Shown: positions 1 to 6,677, counted from the first letter of the stretch. The stretch: DNA of 6,723 nt from Flavobacteriales bacterium (GCA_018675825.1 JABGXK010000040.1:1-6723), one strand, 5' to 3'. Translations and numbers: made by a program. Notes: a model not told the origin generated them from the letters alone.

Positions 1-1
1 A

Positions 2-1594
2 AATAACCTGAATGTAAATATAAATAAGATATATTTAGATAATTATCTTCAAGAATCTACTCCTGGAGGCCCAAGGAGTCCAGACGCTCAGCAAGCAATT
101 AATAGGAGGATTGATAATGGAACTTTTCTTGTCAATTATTCTGGTCATGGGGGTCCTCTTGGCTGGACACAAGAGAGAATATTAGAGATAGATCAAATAA
201 ATAATTGGACTAATAAGTATAAATTACCATTATTTATGACTGCAACCTGTAAATTTTCATGTTTCGATAATCCTGCTAAAACTTCTGCTGGTGAATTAGT
301 GTTATTGAACCCTGAAGGAGGTGCAATAGCTCTTTTAACGACTACTAGACTTGTATATGCTTTCCCAAATTATAAGCTCAACGAAAATTTTATGAATATT
401 TTTTGTGAAAAAAATAATGGAGAATTCTCAACCTTAGGTCAGCTCTTTAAGAAAACCAAAGTACTTAGTGGATCCAATACTAATAGTAGAAATTTCACGC
501 TTTTAGGAGATCCAGCTTTAAGATTATCTTATCCTAAATATATTGTTTCAACAACTAATATTTCAGATACTCTTAAAGCATTAGAAGAGGTTGAGATATC
601 AGGGAAAGTTACTGATGATTATGGTAATTTATTAGTTGATTTTAATGGAATTTTATATCCAACCATATATGATAAAGAAATTATATCTTTGACATTAGGA
701 CAGGAATCATGCTCTCCTATGCCTTTTCGTAACCAAAATAATATTATTTATAAAGGTGAAGCTAGCGTTTCTAATGGAGAATTTTCTTTTTCTTTTATTG
801 TTCCTAAAGATATTGAGAATAACTATGCTCATGGAAAAGTAAGTTATTATGCTTCTAACGATAATAAAGAAGATGCTAGCGGGCATGATGATTCATTTAT
901 TATTGGAGGGTTAGCTGATAATGTGATTTATGATTACGATGGACCCTTAGTTTCATTGTATATGAATACAAGAGATTTTATATTTGGAGGTATGACAAAT
1001 AGTGATCCATTTTTATTAGTAGATGTAGAAGATTTTAGTGGAATTAATACTGTTGGTAATGGAATAGGTCACGATATAACAGCTATTCTTGATAATAATA
1101 CTAGTAATCCATTTATATTAAATGATTATTATAAGTCAAATCTTGATGACTATAAAAGCGGTGTTATTGAGTTTCCATTTGAAAATTTAGAGCCTGGTCC
1201 TCATACTATAACTCTAAGAATTTGGGATGTTTTTAATAATTCAAGTGAAAGTGTAATAAGTTTTTATGTTACTGATAAAGAAAATTTTACAATTTCTGAT
1301 TTTCTAAATTATCCAAATCCATTTATTACTAATACAGATTTCTATTTTGAACATAACCAATCCAATCAGAATTTCGATGTTTCTATTGAGATATATTCTA
1401 TTACAGGTCAGCATATTAAAACATTAAAAGATATTTTTTATGATAGTGGCTATAGAATTGGTCCTATTTCTTGGAATGGTAAGAATGAATATGGTAAAAT
1501 TGTTAGTTCCGGATTATATGTAGCTAAGTTAAATATAGAATTGGATAATGGATTTTATGAGACTAAATCAATTAGAATTGCAATCACGCCATAA
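2..1594 (+). CDS. porU: T9SS C-terminal signal peptidase (sortase) PorU, 3' part
   Basis: This is the C-terminal 530 residues of PorU; the frame is open to the left edge, so the gene starts outside the window (family members are usually over 1000 aa). PorU is a gingipain-like (peptidase family C25) cell-surface protease that cleaves the C-terminal sorting domain of T9SS cargo and links the cargo to anionic lipopolysaccharide. Visible here are the catalytic His in NYSGHGG (codon 146-148) and the catalytic Cys in TATCKFS (codon 248-250), 34 residues apart, followed by the family landmarks GGAIALLTTTRLVY, FTLLGDPALRL, SGINTVGNGIGHDIT and LNDYY. The end (about 1286-1594) is an FlgD-like beta domain resembling a T9SS sorting domain, with NYPNPF, IEIYSITGQ, WNGKNEYG and SSGLYVAKL; in studied PorU proteins this domain is retained. 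An unusual second Cys lies four residues after the catalytic one. The ATG at 236 is internal, because the catalytic His is encoded upstream of it. Identity is very secure. Confidence 0.95.
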   Translation, partial: NNLNVNINKIYLDNYLQESTPGGPRSPDAQQAINRRIDNGTFLVNYSGHGGPLGWTQERILEIDQINNWTNKYKLPLFMTATCKFSCFDNPAKTSAGELVLLNPEGGAIALLTTTRLVYAFPNYKLNENFMNIFCEKNNGEFSTLGQLFKKTKVLSGSNTNSRNFTLLGDPALRLSYPKYIVSTTNISDTLKALEEVEISGKVTDDYGNLLVDFNGILYPTIYDKEIISLTLGQESCSPMPFRNQNNIIYKGEASVSNGEFSFSFIVPKDIENNYAHGKVSYYASNDNKEDASGHDDSFIIGGLADNVIYDYDGPLVSLYMNTRDFIFGGMTNSDPFLLVDVEDFSGINTVGNGIGHDITAILDNNTSNPFILNDYYKSNLDDYKSGVIEFPFENLEPGPHTITLRIWDVFNNSSESVISFYVTDKENFTISDFLNYPNPFITNTDFYFEHNQSNQNFDVSIEIYSITGQHIKTLKDIFYDSGYRIGPISWNGKNEYGKIVSSGLYVAKLNIELDNGFYETKSIRIAITP

Positions 1595-1602
1595 AAAAAT
1601 CG

Positions 1603-1632
1603 TTAACACGATTAATAAAAGAAGTACATTTG
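1603..1632 (+). promoter_or_regulatory. Bacteroidota-type promoter for porV
   Basis: TACATTTG at 1625-1632 matches the Bacteroidota -7 consensus TAnnTTTG exactly. It is preceded, after a 17-nt spacer, by TTAAC (1603-1607), a plausible but weaker -33 element. The box ends 18 bp before the porV ATG, which would leave a short A-rich leader without a Shine-Dalgarno sequence, as is common in this phylum. It suggests porV and ispF can be transcribed apart from porU. It is inferred from motif match and position only. Confidence 0.6.
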
Positions 1633-1650
1633 TAAAATTAAAAATAAAGT

Positions 1651-2835
1651 ATGTTAAAAATTGTTTCTTTAGTTACAGCAGTTACCTTGTGTTTTTCTTC
1701 AATAGCTCAGATTGATGAAACTGGTGAAATTGGTGGTGGTAACCTTAATACTATTACTACTGCAGTTCCTTTCTTGCTAATTTCTCCTGATTCCAAAGCA
1801 GGAGCAATGGGGGATGTAGGTGTTGCAACTAATCCTGATGCTAACTCATTACATTGGAATCCAGCAAAATTTTCCTTTGTTGAGGATGAAGTTGGATTTG
1901 CAGTCTCATATGTTCCTTGGTTACGTGCTTTAGTTCCGGATATTAACTTATCTTATTTAGCAGGATATAAAAAATTAAATGATAAAGAAACTGTTGCAAT
2001 GGAGTTACGTTATTTTACTCTAGGGGATATTACATTTACAGATGTTATAGGTAATAATCTAGGTCAATATAAACCTAGTGAATTTGCTATTGCATCAGCA
2101 TATTCGAGGAAATTATCAGATCTTTTCTCTCTTGCTATATCTGGTAGATATATATATTCTAACCTTACTGGTGGGCAATCTGCTGGAGGGATTACGACAA
2201 ATGCAGGTCAATCTATAGCTGCAGATGTTGCTGGATATTATAGAAAAACTATTCGTATTTCTGAAAAAGATATGGATTTAGCATTCGGAGCTAATATATC
2301 AAATATTGGTAGTAAAATATCATATACAGAAACTTCAACAAAAGATTTTATTCCAATAAATTTAAGACTTGGTACAGCTCTTTCAACAGAAATAGATGAT
2401 TATAATAAGATAAGTTTTGCTTTTGATATAAATAAGTTACTTGTACCTACACCTCCACAATACAATGATTCTATTGAAGGTCAGATAGATTTTGGTAAAG
2501 ATCCAAATGTATCTGTTGTAAGTGGTATTTTTCAATCATTTGGAGATGCTCCTGGAGGATTTAATGAGGAGTTTCGTGAAATTAATTTTTCTTTAGGTAC
2601 TGAGTATTGGTATGCAGATCAATTTGCCGTTAGAGCAGGGTATTTTAATGAACACGATACAAAAGGAGGAAGAAAGTTCTTTACCTTTGGTTCTGGTGTT
2701 AAGTATAATGTTTTTGCTTTAGATTTTTCTTATTTAATAAATGCTAGTAGATCAATTAATGGAAGTAATCCATTGGCTAATACAATGCGGTTTACTTTGA
2801 TTTTTGATTTTGGGGAAATGAAAAATATAAACTAG
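1651..2835 (+). CDS. porV: T9SS outer-membrane protein PorV (LptO)
   Basis: PorV is a FadL-like outer-membrane beta-barrel of the T9SS. It collects cargo from the SprA translocon and delivers it to the PorU sortase in the attachment complex. The 394-aa protein is full length for the family. Residues 1-19 form a signal peptide (basic start, hydrophobic core, likely cut after SIA, before Q20). The mature N-terminus carries the family signature: NTITTAVPFLLISPDSKAGA (33-52), MGDVGVAT (53-60) and HWNPAKF (68-74). The rest alternates aromatic and polar residues as expected of barrel strands and ends in a strand (MRFTLIFDF) plus a short EMKNIN tail. The Cys at residue 14 is not in a good lipobox (TLC), so a normal signal peptide is preferred over a lipoprotein. 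The gene follows porU by 56 bp with its own likely promoter, and its stop is 2 bp before ispF. The porU-porV neighbourhood is known in Bacteroidota and fits their joint function. Confidence 0.95.
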   Translation: MLKIVSLVTAVTLCFSSIAQIDETGEIGGGNLNTITTAVPFLLISPDSKAGAMGDVGVATNPDANSLHWNPAKFSFVEDEVGFAVSYVPWLRALVPDINLSYLAGYKKLNDKETVAMELRYFTLGDITFTDVIGNNLGQYKPSEFAIASAYSRKLSDLFSLAISGRYIYSNLTGGQSAGGITTNAGQSIAADVAGYYRKTIRISEKDMDLAFGANISNIGSKISYTETSTKDFIPINLRLGTALSTEIDDYNKISFAFDINKLLVPTPPQYNDSIEGQIDFGKDPNVSVVSGIFQSFGDAPGGFNEEFREINFSLGTEYWYADQFAVRAGYFNEHDTKGGRKFFTFGSGVKYNVFALDFSYLINASRSINGSNPLANTMRFTLIFDFGEMKNIN

Positions 2836-2837
2836 AT

Positions 2838-3326
2838 ATGAGTTTTCGAATAGGTTTTGGTTTTGATGTACATCAATTAGTTGAAGGTCGTGATTTTTGG
2901 TTAGGTGGAATTAAAATTCCATATCAAAAAGGTGGGCTTGGACACTCTGATGCTGATGTGTTAATACATGCTATTTGTGATGCACTACTTGGTGGCGCCA
3001 ATTTAGGTGATATTGGCACTAATTTTCCTGATAATTCTGATAAGTTTAAAGATATTGATAGTAAAATTCTTTTACAAAGTGTAATGGTTTTAATAAGAGA
3101 TAAGGGTTATGAAATCAGTAATATTGATACAACTATTTGCTTACAAAGACCTAAGTTAGCTGAGTATATTAATGACATGAAAATTGTATTGTCAAAATGT
3201 ATGAATATAGATATTGATTATATATCTATTAAAGCTACTACAACTGAGAAATTAGGATTTGTTGGAAGAGAAGAAGGTATTTCAGCTTATGCTAATATAT
3301 TAATTAATAAAGTTAGGATCTCTTAG
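2838..3326 (+). CDS. ispF: 2-C-methyl-D-erythritol 2,4-cyclodiphosphate synthase IspF
   Basis: IspF is a cytoplasmic homotrimeric enzyme of the MEP pathway. It converts 4-diphosphocytidyl-2-C-methyl-erythritol 2-phosphate to the 2,4-cyclodiphosphate and CMP, on the route to isopentenyl diphosphate. The 162-aa length is normal for the stand-alone enzyme, with no IspD fusion. The divalent-metal ligands are present: D10 and H12 in GFGFDVHQL, and H44 in HSDADVLIHAICDALLGGA (36-54). D48 and GDIGTNFPD (57-65) follow. The C-terminal signature KATTTEKLGFVGREEGI (132-149 region) carries the Thr-Glu pair and the Arg used in catalysis and CDP binding. The ATG is the only sensible start, because the conserved fold begins at residue 3. 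It lies 2 bp after the porV stop with no separate promoter seen, so translational coupling to porV is likely. The last 27 bp overlap the 3' end of the convergent DUF4442 gene. Confidence 0.96.
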   Translation: MSFRIGFGFDVHQLVEGRDFWLGGIKIPYQKGGLGHSDADVLIHAICDALLGGANLGDIGTNFPDNSDKFKDIDSKILLQSVMVLIRDKGYEISNIDTTICLQRPKLAEYINDMKIVLSKCMNIDIDYISIKATTTEKLGFVGREEGISAYANILINKVRIS

Positions 3327-3767
3327 ATATATAGTAATTGCTGCTTGTGCGCATATAATTCCTTCTCTATTTATAGCAGAAACTTTATTAGTGATTTCAT
3401 GTTTTCCATTTAAAGCTAAAGCATTTTCTACTTCATTAATCTGTATGTCTTGAATTTTAAAACTTAATCTTAGTGTAGAATTAGCGGGATTTATATATTT
3501 TATTTCAGCATCTTTAACCCAAATTATTAATTTTTTTTGTTTTTGTTCAAATATGTTATAATACATTGTAGGGAAATACGGATCGCAAGCTGAAAAAATA
3601 CTTCCTCCAAAAATAGTTTTATGGAAGTTAATATTAAAAATTGATTTTTTTAAAACAACAGTCATTTCCTTATAATCTTTAGATATCTTCTTTAAGATAA
3701 TTCTATTAAAAAACAAGGGGGGATAAATATTTAAAATAAATCTAAGAAAATACCTTTTAGGAATCAT
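3300..3767 (-). CDS. DUF4442 family protein, hotdog-fold thioesterase-like
   Basis: This 155-aa protein matches the DUF4442 family of hotdog-fold proteins, related to small acyl-CoA thioesterases; substrate and role are unknown. The family layout is clear: an N-terminal helix with NIYPPLFFNRIILKKIS (13-29), a strand with MTVVLKK (35-41), then the signature NINFHKTIFGGSIFSACDPY (45-64), where the GGS turn and Asp-Pro start the central hotdog helix. Two further beta segments follow (IIWVKDAEIKY at 81-91 and LRLSFKIQDIQI at 99-110), and a last strand ends in AAITIYLRDP. The usual Gly before Thr in the signature appears to be Lys here (HKT). The start fits the family length. No TAnnTTTG box is seen in the 70 bp upstream (3768-3837), which hold no other feature I recognise, so the gene may be transcribed from the peroxiredoxin side. 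Its 3' end overlaps ispF by 27 bp in antisense. The family call is firm; thioesterase activity is inference. Confidence 0.85.
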   Translation of the reverse strand: MIPKRYFLRFILNIYPPLFFNRIILKKISKDYKEMTVVLKKSIFNINFHKTIFGGSIFSACDPYFPTMYYNIFEQKQKKLIIWVKDAEIKYINPANSTLRLSFKIQDIQINEVENALALNGKHEITNKVSAINREGIICAQAAITIYLRDPNFIN

Positions 3768-3837
3768 TATTAACTCTAATTTATAGATTTAGTATTTTAG
3801 CTCTTCTTATGGTGCTTAAAAAATAGATATAATAATA

Positions 3838-4410
3838 TTAATTTTTATTTACTGGACAAAATTCTCCATTTTTTTCAAAATACTGTAGAGCATCAACCAT
3901 TCTTAAAGCTTCGTCAATATTTCTTACTAATGTAAAATGATTAATGATTTGATGTTGAACTACACCATTTTTATCAATCAGGAATAATCCCCTATATGCA
4001 ATCATTGGTCCAGTTGCTATTAATTGATCGTTTTCATCAAGTTCATAATTACCACATAATGTTCCATAGTTAGTACTTATTGTTTTTGTAGTATCAGCAA
4101 TAAGTGGATATGAAATCCCTTTTATTCCACCATCTTCTTTATTAATTTTTAACCAGGTCATATGAGATTCTTCAGTATCAGTTGAACAGCCAACCACTTC
4201 TACTCCTCTGGATTTAAAATCTTCTATTTTATCTTGAAAATCATGAAGTTCAGATGGGCATATTCCTGAAAAATCTTTTGTATAAAAAAAGAATAAAACA
4301 TATTTTTTTCCTATAAATTGATCTAGATTATAATTATTAACTATTTCTTTTCCATTTATTACTGCATTTGCATTAAATGACGGAGCTTTTTTACCTACTA
4401 ATACTGACAT
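3838..4410 (-). CDS. Typical 2-Cys peroxiredoxin (AhpC/Prx1 family), divergent active site
   Basis: This cytoplasmic thiol peroxidase is expected to reduce hydrogen peroxide and organic hydroperoxides. In typical 2-Cys enzymes the peroxidatic Cys is oxidised and then forms a disulfide with the resolving Cys of the partner subunit. The 190-aa protein has the thioredoxin-like fold: VGKKAPSFNANAV at the start, peroxidatic Cys51 in FSGICPSEL, VVGCSTDTEESHMTWL (72-87), GGIKGISYPLIAD (94-106), the catalytic-type Arg140 in AYRGLFLIDKNG, RNIDEALRMVDALQ (163-177) and resolving Cys185 in GEFCP. Two differences stand out. The Pro of the family motif PxxxT/SxxC is Thr44 here, with the permitted Ser at 48. 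The chain also ends five residues after the resolving Cys, so there is no long C-terminal helix or YF motif of the over-oxidation-sensitive type. The gene lies 60 bp downstream of katG on the same strand, which fits a peroxide-defence role. No ahpF-like reductase is visible in the window. Confidence 0.9.
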   Translation of the reverse strand: MSVLVGKKAPSFNANAVINGKEIVNNYNLDQFIGKKYVLFFFYTKDFSGICPSELHDFQDKIEDFKSRGVEVVGCSTDTEESHMTWLKINKEDGGIKGISYPLIADTTKTISTNYGTLCGNYELDENDQLIATGPMIAYRGLFLIDKNGVVQHQIINHFTLVRNIDEALRMVDALQYFEKNGEFCPVNKN

Positions 4411-4432
4411 AATTATATAATTTTATTTAGCA

Positions 4433-4440
4433 CAAATTTA
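4433..4440 (-). promoter_or_regulatory. Possible -7 box of a peroxiredoxin promoter
   Basis: Read on the minus strand this is TAAATTTG, an exact match to the Bacteroidota -7 consensus TAnnTTTG. It ends 22 bp before the peroxiredoxin ATG. No convincing TTG-type -33 element lies 17-23 nt upstream; that stretch is the inverted repeat at 4443-4466. The gene could therefore have its own start of transcription besides read-through from katG. In such AT-rich DNA the match could be chance. Confidence 0.4.
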
Positions 4441-4442
4441 CT

Positions 4443-4466
4443 ATAATAACTTTTGTTTGTTATTAT
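4443..4466. repeat. Perfect 8-bp inverted repeat between katG and the peroxiredoxin gene
   Basis: ATAATAAC (4443-4450) and GTTATTAT (4459-4466) are exact reverse complements separated by 8 nt. In katG direction the repeat begins 4 nt after the katG stop codon and ends 2 nt before the TAAATTTG box. The stem has one G-C pair, and no run of T follows it on the minus strand, so it is a poor intrinsic terminator. It could be an operator, a weak RNA hairpin that tunes read-through or mRNA stability, or a chance product of AT-rich sequence. Confidence 0.35.
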
Positions 4467-4470
4467 TTCA

Positions 4471-6642
4471 TTAGAATCTATCAAGATTCATTATCTTTTT
4501 CCATGTTTTAGCAAAATCATTAATAAATTTTTCTTTTGCATCATCGCATGCATAAGCTTCTGCAATAGCGCGTAGCTGGGAATTCGATCCAAATATAAGA
4601 TCTGCTCTAGTTCCAGTCCATTTTATATCTCCAGTAATACGATCATGACCTTCAAATAGATTTGTAGAATCTGAGGAAGACTCCCAAGTGGTATTCATAT
4701 CTAATAAATTAACAAAGAAGTCATTTGTCAGAGCTTTAGTATTTTTAGTTAATACACCATGTTTCTTACCAAGAAAATTGATGTCTAAAACTCTCAGGCC
4801 AGCAAGTATTACTGTCATCTCAGGAGCAGTTAGAGTTAATAAATGAGCTTTGTCTAGAAGTAATTCTTCAGCAGGAATATTGCAGCCATTTTTCAGATAA
4901 TTTCTAAAACCATCTCCTTTTGTTTCAAGAACTGCACAAGAATCAATATCAGTATCTTCTTGTCTTGCATCATTTCTTCCAGGTTTAAAATCAAAGTTAA
5001 TATAATGCCCCGAATTCTTAGCTGCATTTTCAACACCTACATATCCTGCAAGTACAATTAAATCAGCTAATGAGATCTTTTTATTTGACTGCGATTGATT
5101 AAAATCTTCTTTAATAGAAGATAATATTTCGAGAACAATTTTTAGTTTTTTAGGCTGATTTACTTCCCAATCAATCTGAGGTTTGAGTGCTATTCTTGCT
5201 CCATTTGCACCGCCTCTTTTATCAGTACCTCTAAATGTTGATGCAGAAGCCCATGCAGTTGATACTAGTTGTGATATTGAAAGTTCTGATTCCTTAATAA
5301 TATTTTTTAAAGAAATAATATCTTGTTTGTCAACTAAATTAAAATCTAATTCTGGAATAGGGTCTTGCCAAATCAGTTGTTTTGATGGAACTTCGGACCC
5401 TAAATATCTTGAAATAGGTCCCATATCTCTGTGAGTTAGCTTATACCATGCTCGTGCAAATACATCTTCAAATTCTTCTAGGTTTTCATGAAAACGTTTA
5501 GAGATTTTAGCATAAGCTGGATCTAATATCATTGCAAGATCTGTTGTTGCCATCATTGGAGCATGTCTTAGTAAGGGATCATGCGCATCAGGCACAGAAT
5601 TTTTTCCAGCTGAATTTTTTGGAGCCCATTGCTGCGCTCCAGCTGGACTCTTAACTAGCTCCCACTCATATCCAAATAATGTATCGAAATAACTATTATC
5701 CCACTCAATAGGTGTATGCGTCCAAGCTCCTTCTAAACCACTTGTAATTGTGTCAATCCCTTTTCCACTTTTAAAACTGTTTTTCCAGCCAAATCCCATT
5801 TCTTCGATTTTTGCTCCTTCTGGTTCCACTCCAACATTAGAAGGGTCTCCAGCTCCATGTGTTTTACCAAAAGTATGCCCTCCAGCAATAAGCGCAACTG
5901 TTTCTTCATCATTCATTGCCATTCTAGCAAAAGTTTCTCTAATATCTCTAGCTGATGCTAAAGGGTCTGGCGTCCCATTAGGACCTTCTGGATTAACATA
6001 AATTAAACCCATTTGAACGGCCCCTAAAGGATTGTCTAATTCTCGATCACCACTATATCTTTTATCTTCAAGCCACTCTGCTTCTGGTCCCCAATAAATA
6101 TCTCCCTCTGGCTCCCATATATCTTCTCTACCACCTGCAAATCCAAATGTTTTAAACCCCATTGATTCTAAAGCACAATTACCAGTTAAAATCATTAAAT
6201 CAGCCCAAGAAATTTTTTGACCGTACTTTTGTTTAATAGGCCATAGTAATCTACGAGCTTTATCTAGGTTTCCATTATCTGGCCAACTATTTAATGGTGC
6301 GAATCTAAGAGTTCCTGCGCAAGCACCCCCTCGCCCATCTCCAACTCGATATGTTCCCGCACTATGCCAAGCCATTCTAATAAAAAACGGTCCGTAGTGA
6401 CCATAATCTGCAGGCCACCAATCTTGGGAGTCTTTTAACATGACTTTGATGTCTTTTTTTACAGCTTCAAGATCCAGTTTTTTTACTTCTTTCTTGTAGT
6501 CCAACTCGGGTAGTGGGTTGCTTCGATCACTGTGTTGGCGTAATATATCTATGTTTAGATGGTTTGGCCACCAGTCTTTGTTTTGAGTACCTAGGTTAGG
6601 TGTGGTGGTCGATCCGTGAAAAGGACATTTACTTTCGCTCAT
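4471..6642 (-). CDS. katG: Bifunctional catalase-peroxidase KatG
   Basis: KatG is a heme b enzyme that splits hydrogen peroxide into water and oxygen and also has peroxidase activity. The 723-aa chain is full length and begins with the family start MSESKCPFHG, which fixes the ATG. The N-terminal half holds the heme site: distal Arg89, Trp92 and His93 in FFIRMAWHSAGTYR; Tyr215 in LIYVNPEGPNG and Met241 in ARMAMND, which with Trp92 make the Met-Tyr-Trp crosslink needed for catalase activity; proximal His256 in GGHTFGKTHG; and Trp307 with Asp368 (TTDLAM). Ser301 corresponds to Ser315 of the Mycobacterium tuberculosis enzyme. AWYKLTHRDMGPISRYLG (398-415) carries the mobile Arg412 equivalent. The C-terminal half (about 421-723) is the duplicated domain that lacks heme, including STFRGTDKRGGANGARI and GRNDARQEDTD. 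No signal peptide is seen. All catalytic residues are intact. It is the first gene of a likely katG-peroxiredoxin unit. In the stretches I counted, its G+C is well above its neighbours. Confidence 0.98.
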   Translation of the reverse strand: MSESKCPFHGSTTTPNLGTQNKDWWPNHLNIDILRQHSDRSNPLPELDYKKEVKKLDLEAVKKDIKVMLKDSQDWWPADYGHYGPFFIRMAWHSAGTYRVGDGRGGACAGTLRFAPLNSWPDNGNLDKARRLLWPIKQKYGQKISWADLMILTGNCALESMGFKTFGFAGGREDIWEPEGDIYWGPEAEWLEDKRYSGDRELDNPLGAVQMGLIYVNPEGPNGTPDPLASARDIRETFARMAMNDEETVALIAGGHTFGKTHGAGDPSNVGVEPEGAKIEEMGFGWKNSFKSGKGIDTITSGLEGAWTHTPIEWDNSYFDTLFGYEWELVKSPAGAQQWAPKNSAGKNSVPDAHDPLLRHAPMMATTDLAMILDPAYAKISKRFHENLEEFEDVFARAWYKLTHRDMGPISRYLGSEVPSKQLIWQDPIPELDFNLVDKQDIISLKNIIKESELSISQLVSTAWASASTFRGTDKRGGANGARIALKPQIDWEVNQPKKLKIVLEILSSIKEDFNQSQSNKKISLADLIVLAGYVGVENAAKNSGHYINFDFKPGRNDARQEDTDIDSCAVLETKGDGFRNYLKNGCNIPAEELLLDKAHLLTLTAPEMTVILAGLRVLDINFLGKKHGVLTKNTKALTNDFFVNLLDMNTTWESSSDSTNLFEGHDRITGDIKWTGTRADLIFGSNSQLRAIAEAYACDDAKEKFINDFAKTWKKIMNLDRF

Positions 6643-6664
6643 AATATTTTATTTTTTTTCTAAA

Positions 6665-6677
6665 TTAGGAAACCTAA
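6665..6677. promoter_or_regulatory. Short palindrome in the katG upstream region, possible promoter/operator
   Basis: TTAGG-AAA-CCTAA is a 5-bp inverted repeat with a 3-nt centre, 22 bp upstream of the katG ATG. It contains the only promoter-like match I see there: TAGGTTTC on the minus strand (6676 to 6669), one mismatch from TAnnTTTG. A repressor or activator could bind here to tie katG to peroxide levels, but the sequence does not identify one. The rest of 6643-6723 is A/T-rich leader without other recognisable signals, and the promoter may extend past the window edge. Confidence 0.25.

Noticed and set aside
236..238. ATG at 236 as the start of the first gene
   Set aside because: The frame is open to the left edge and encodes the PorU catalytic His motif (NYSGHGG) upstream of this ATG, so it is an internal Met.
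1684..1695. PorV Cys14 as a lipoprotein attachment site
   Set aside because: The preceding residues (VTL) lack the small residue required just before the lipobox Cys, and a normal cleavage site SIA-Q follows at residue 19.
3298..3309. 12-bp palindrome TATTAATTAATA near the ispF/DUF4442 junction as a bidirectional terminator
   Set aside because: It is made only of A and T, has no loop or stable stem, and lies within both coding regions; such palindromes are common by chance in DNA this AT-rich.
4443..4466. Inverted repeat after katG as an intrinsic terminator
   Set aside because: The stem has one G-C pair and no T run follows it in the katG direction, so it is kept only as a repeat of uncertain role.
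5183..5434. Open frame of 83 codons on the plus strand inside katG
   Set aside because: It is antisense to a fully conserved part of katG, resembles no known protein family, and is expected by chance opposite a long coding region.
5750..6001. Second 83-codon open frame on the plus strand inside katG
   Set aside because: Same reason: it lies antisense to the conserved heme-domain region and its Pro/Ser-rich composition is a by-product of the katG codons.
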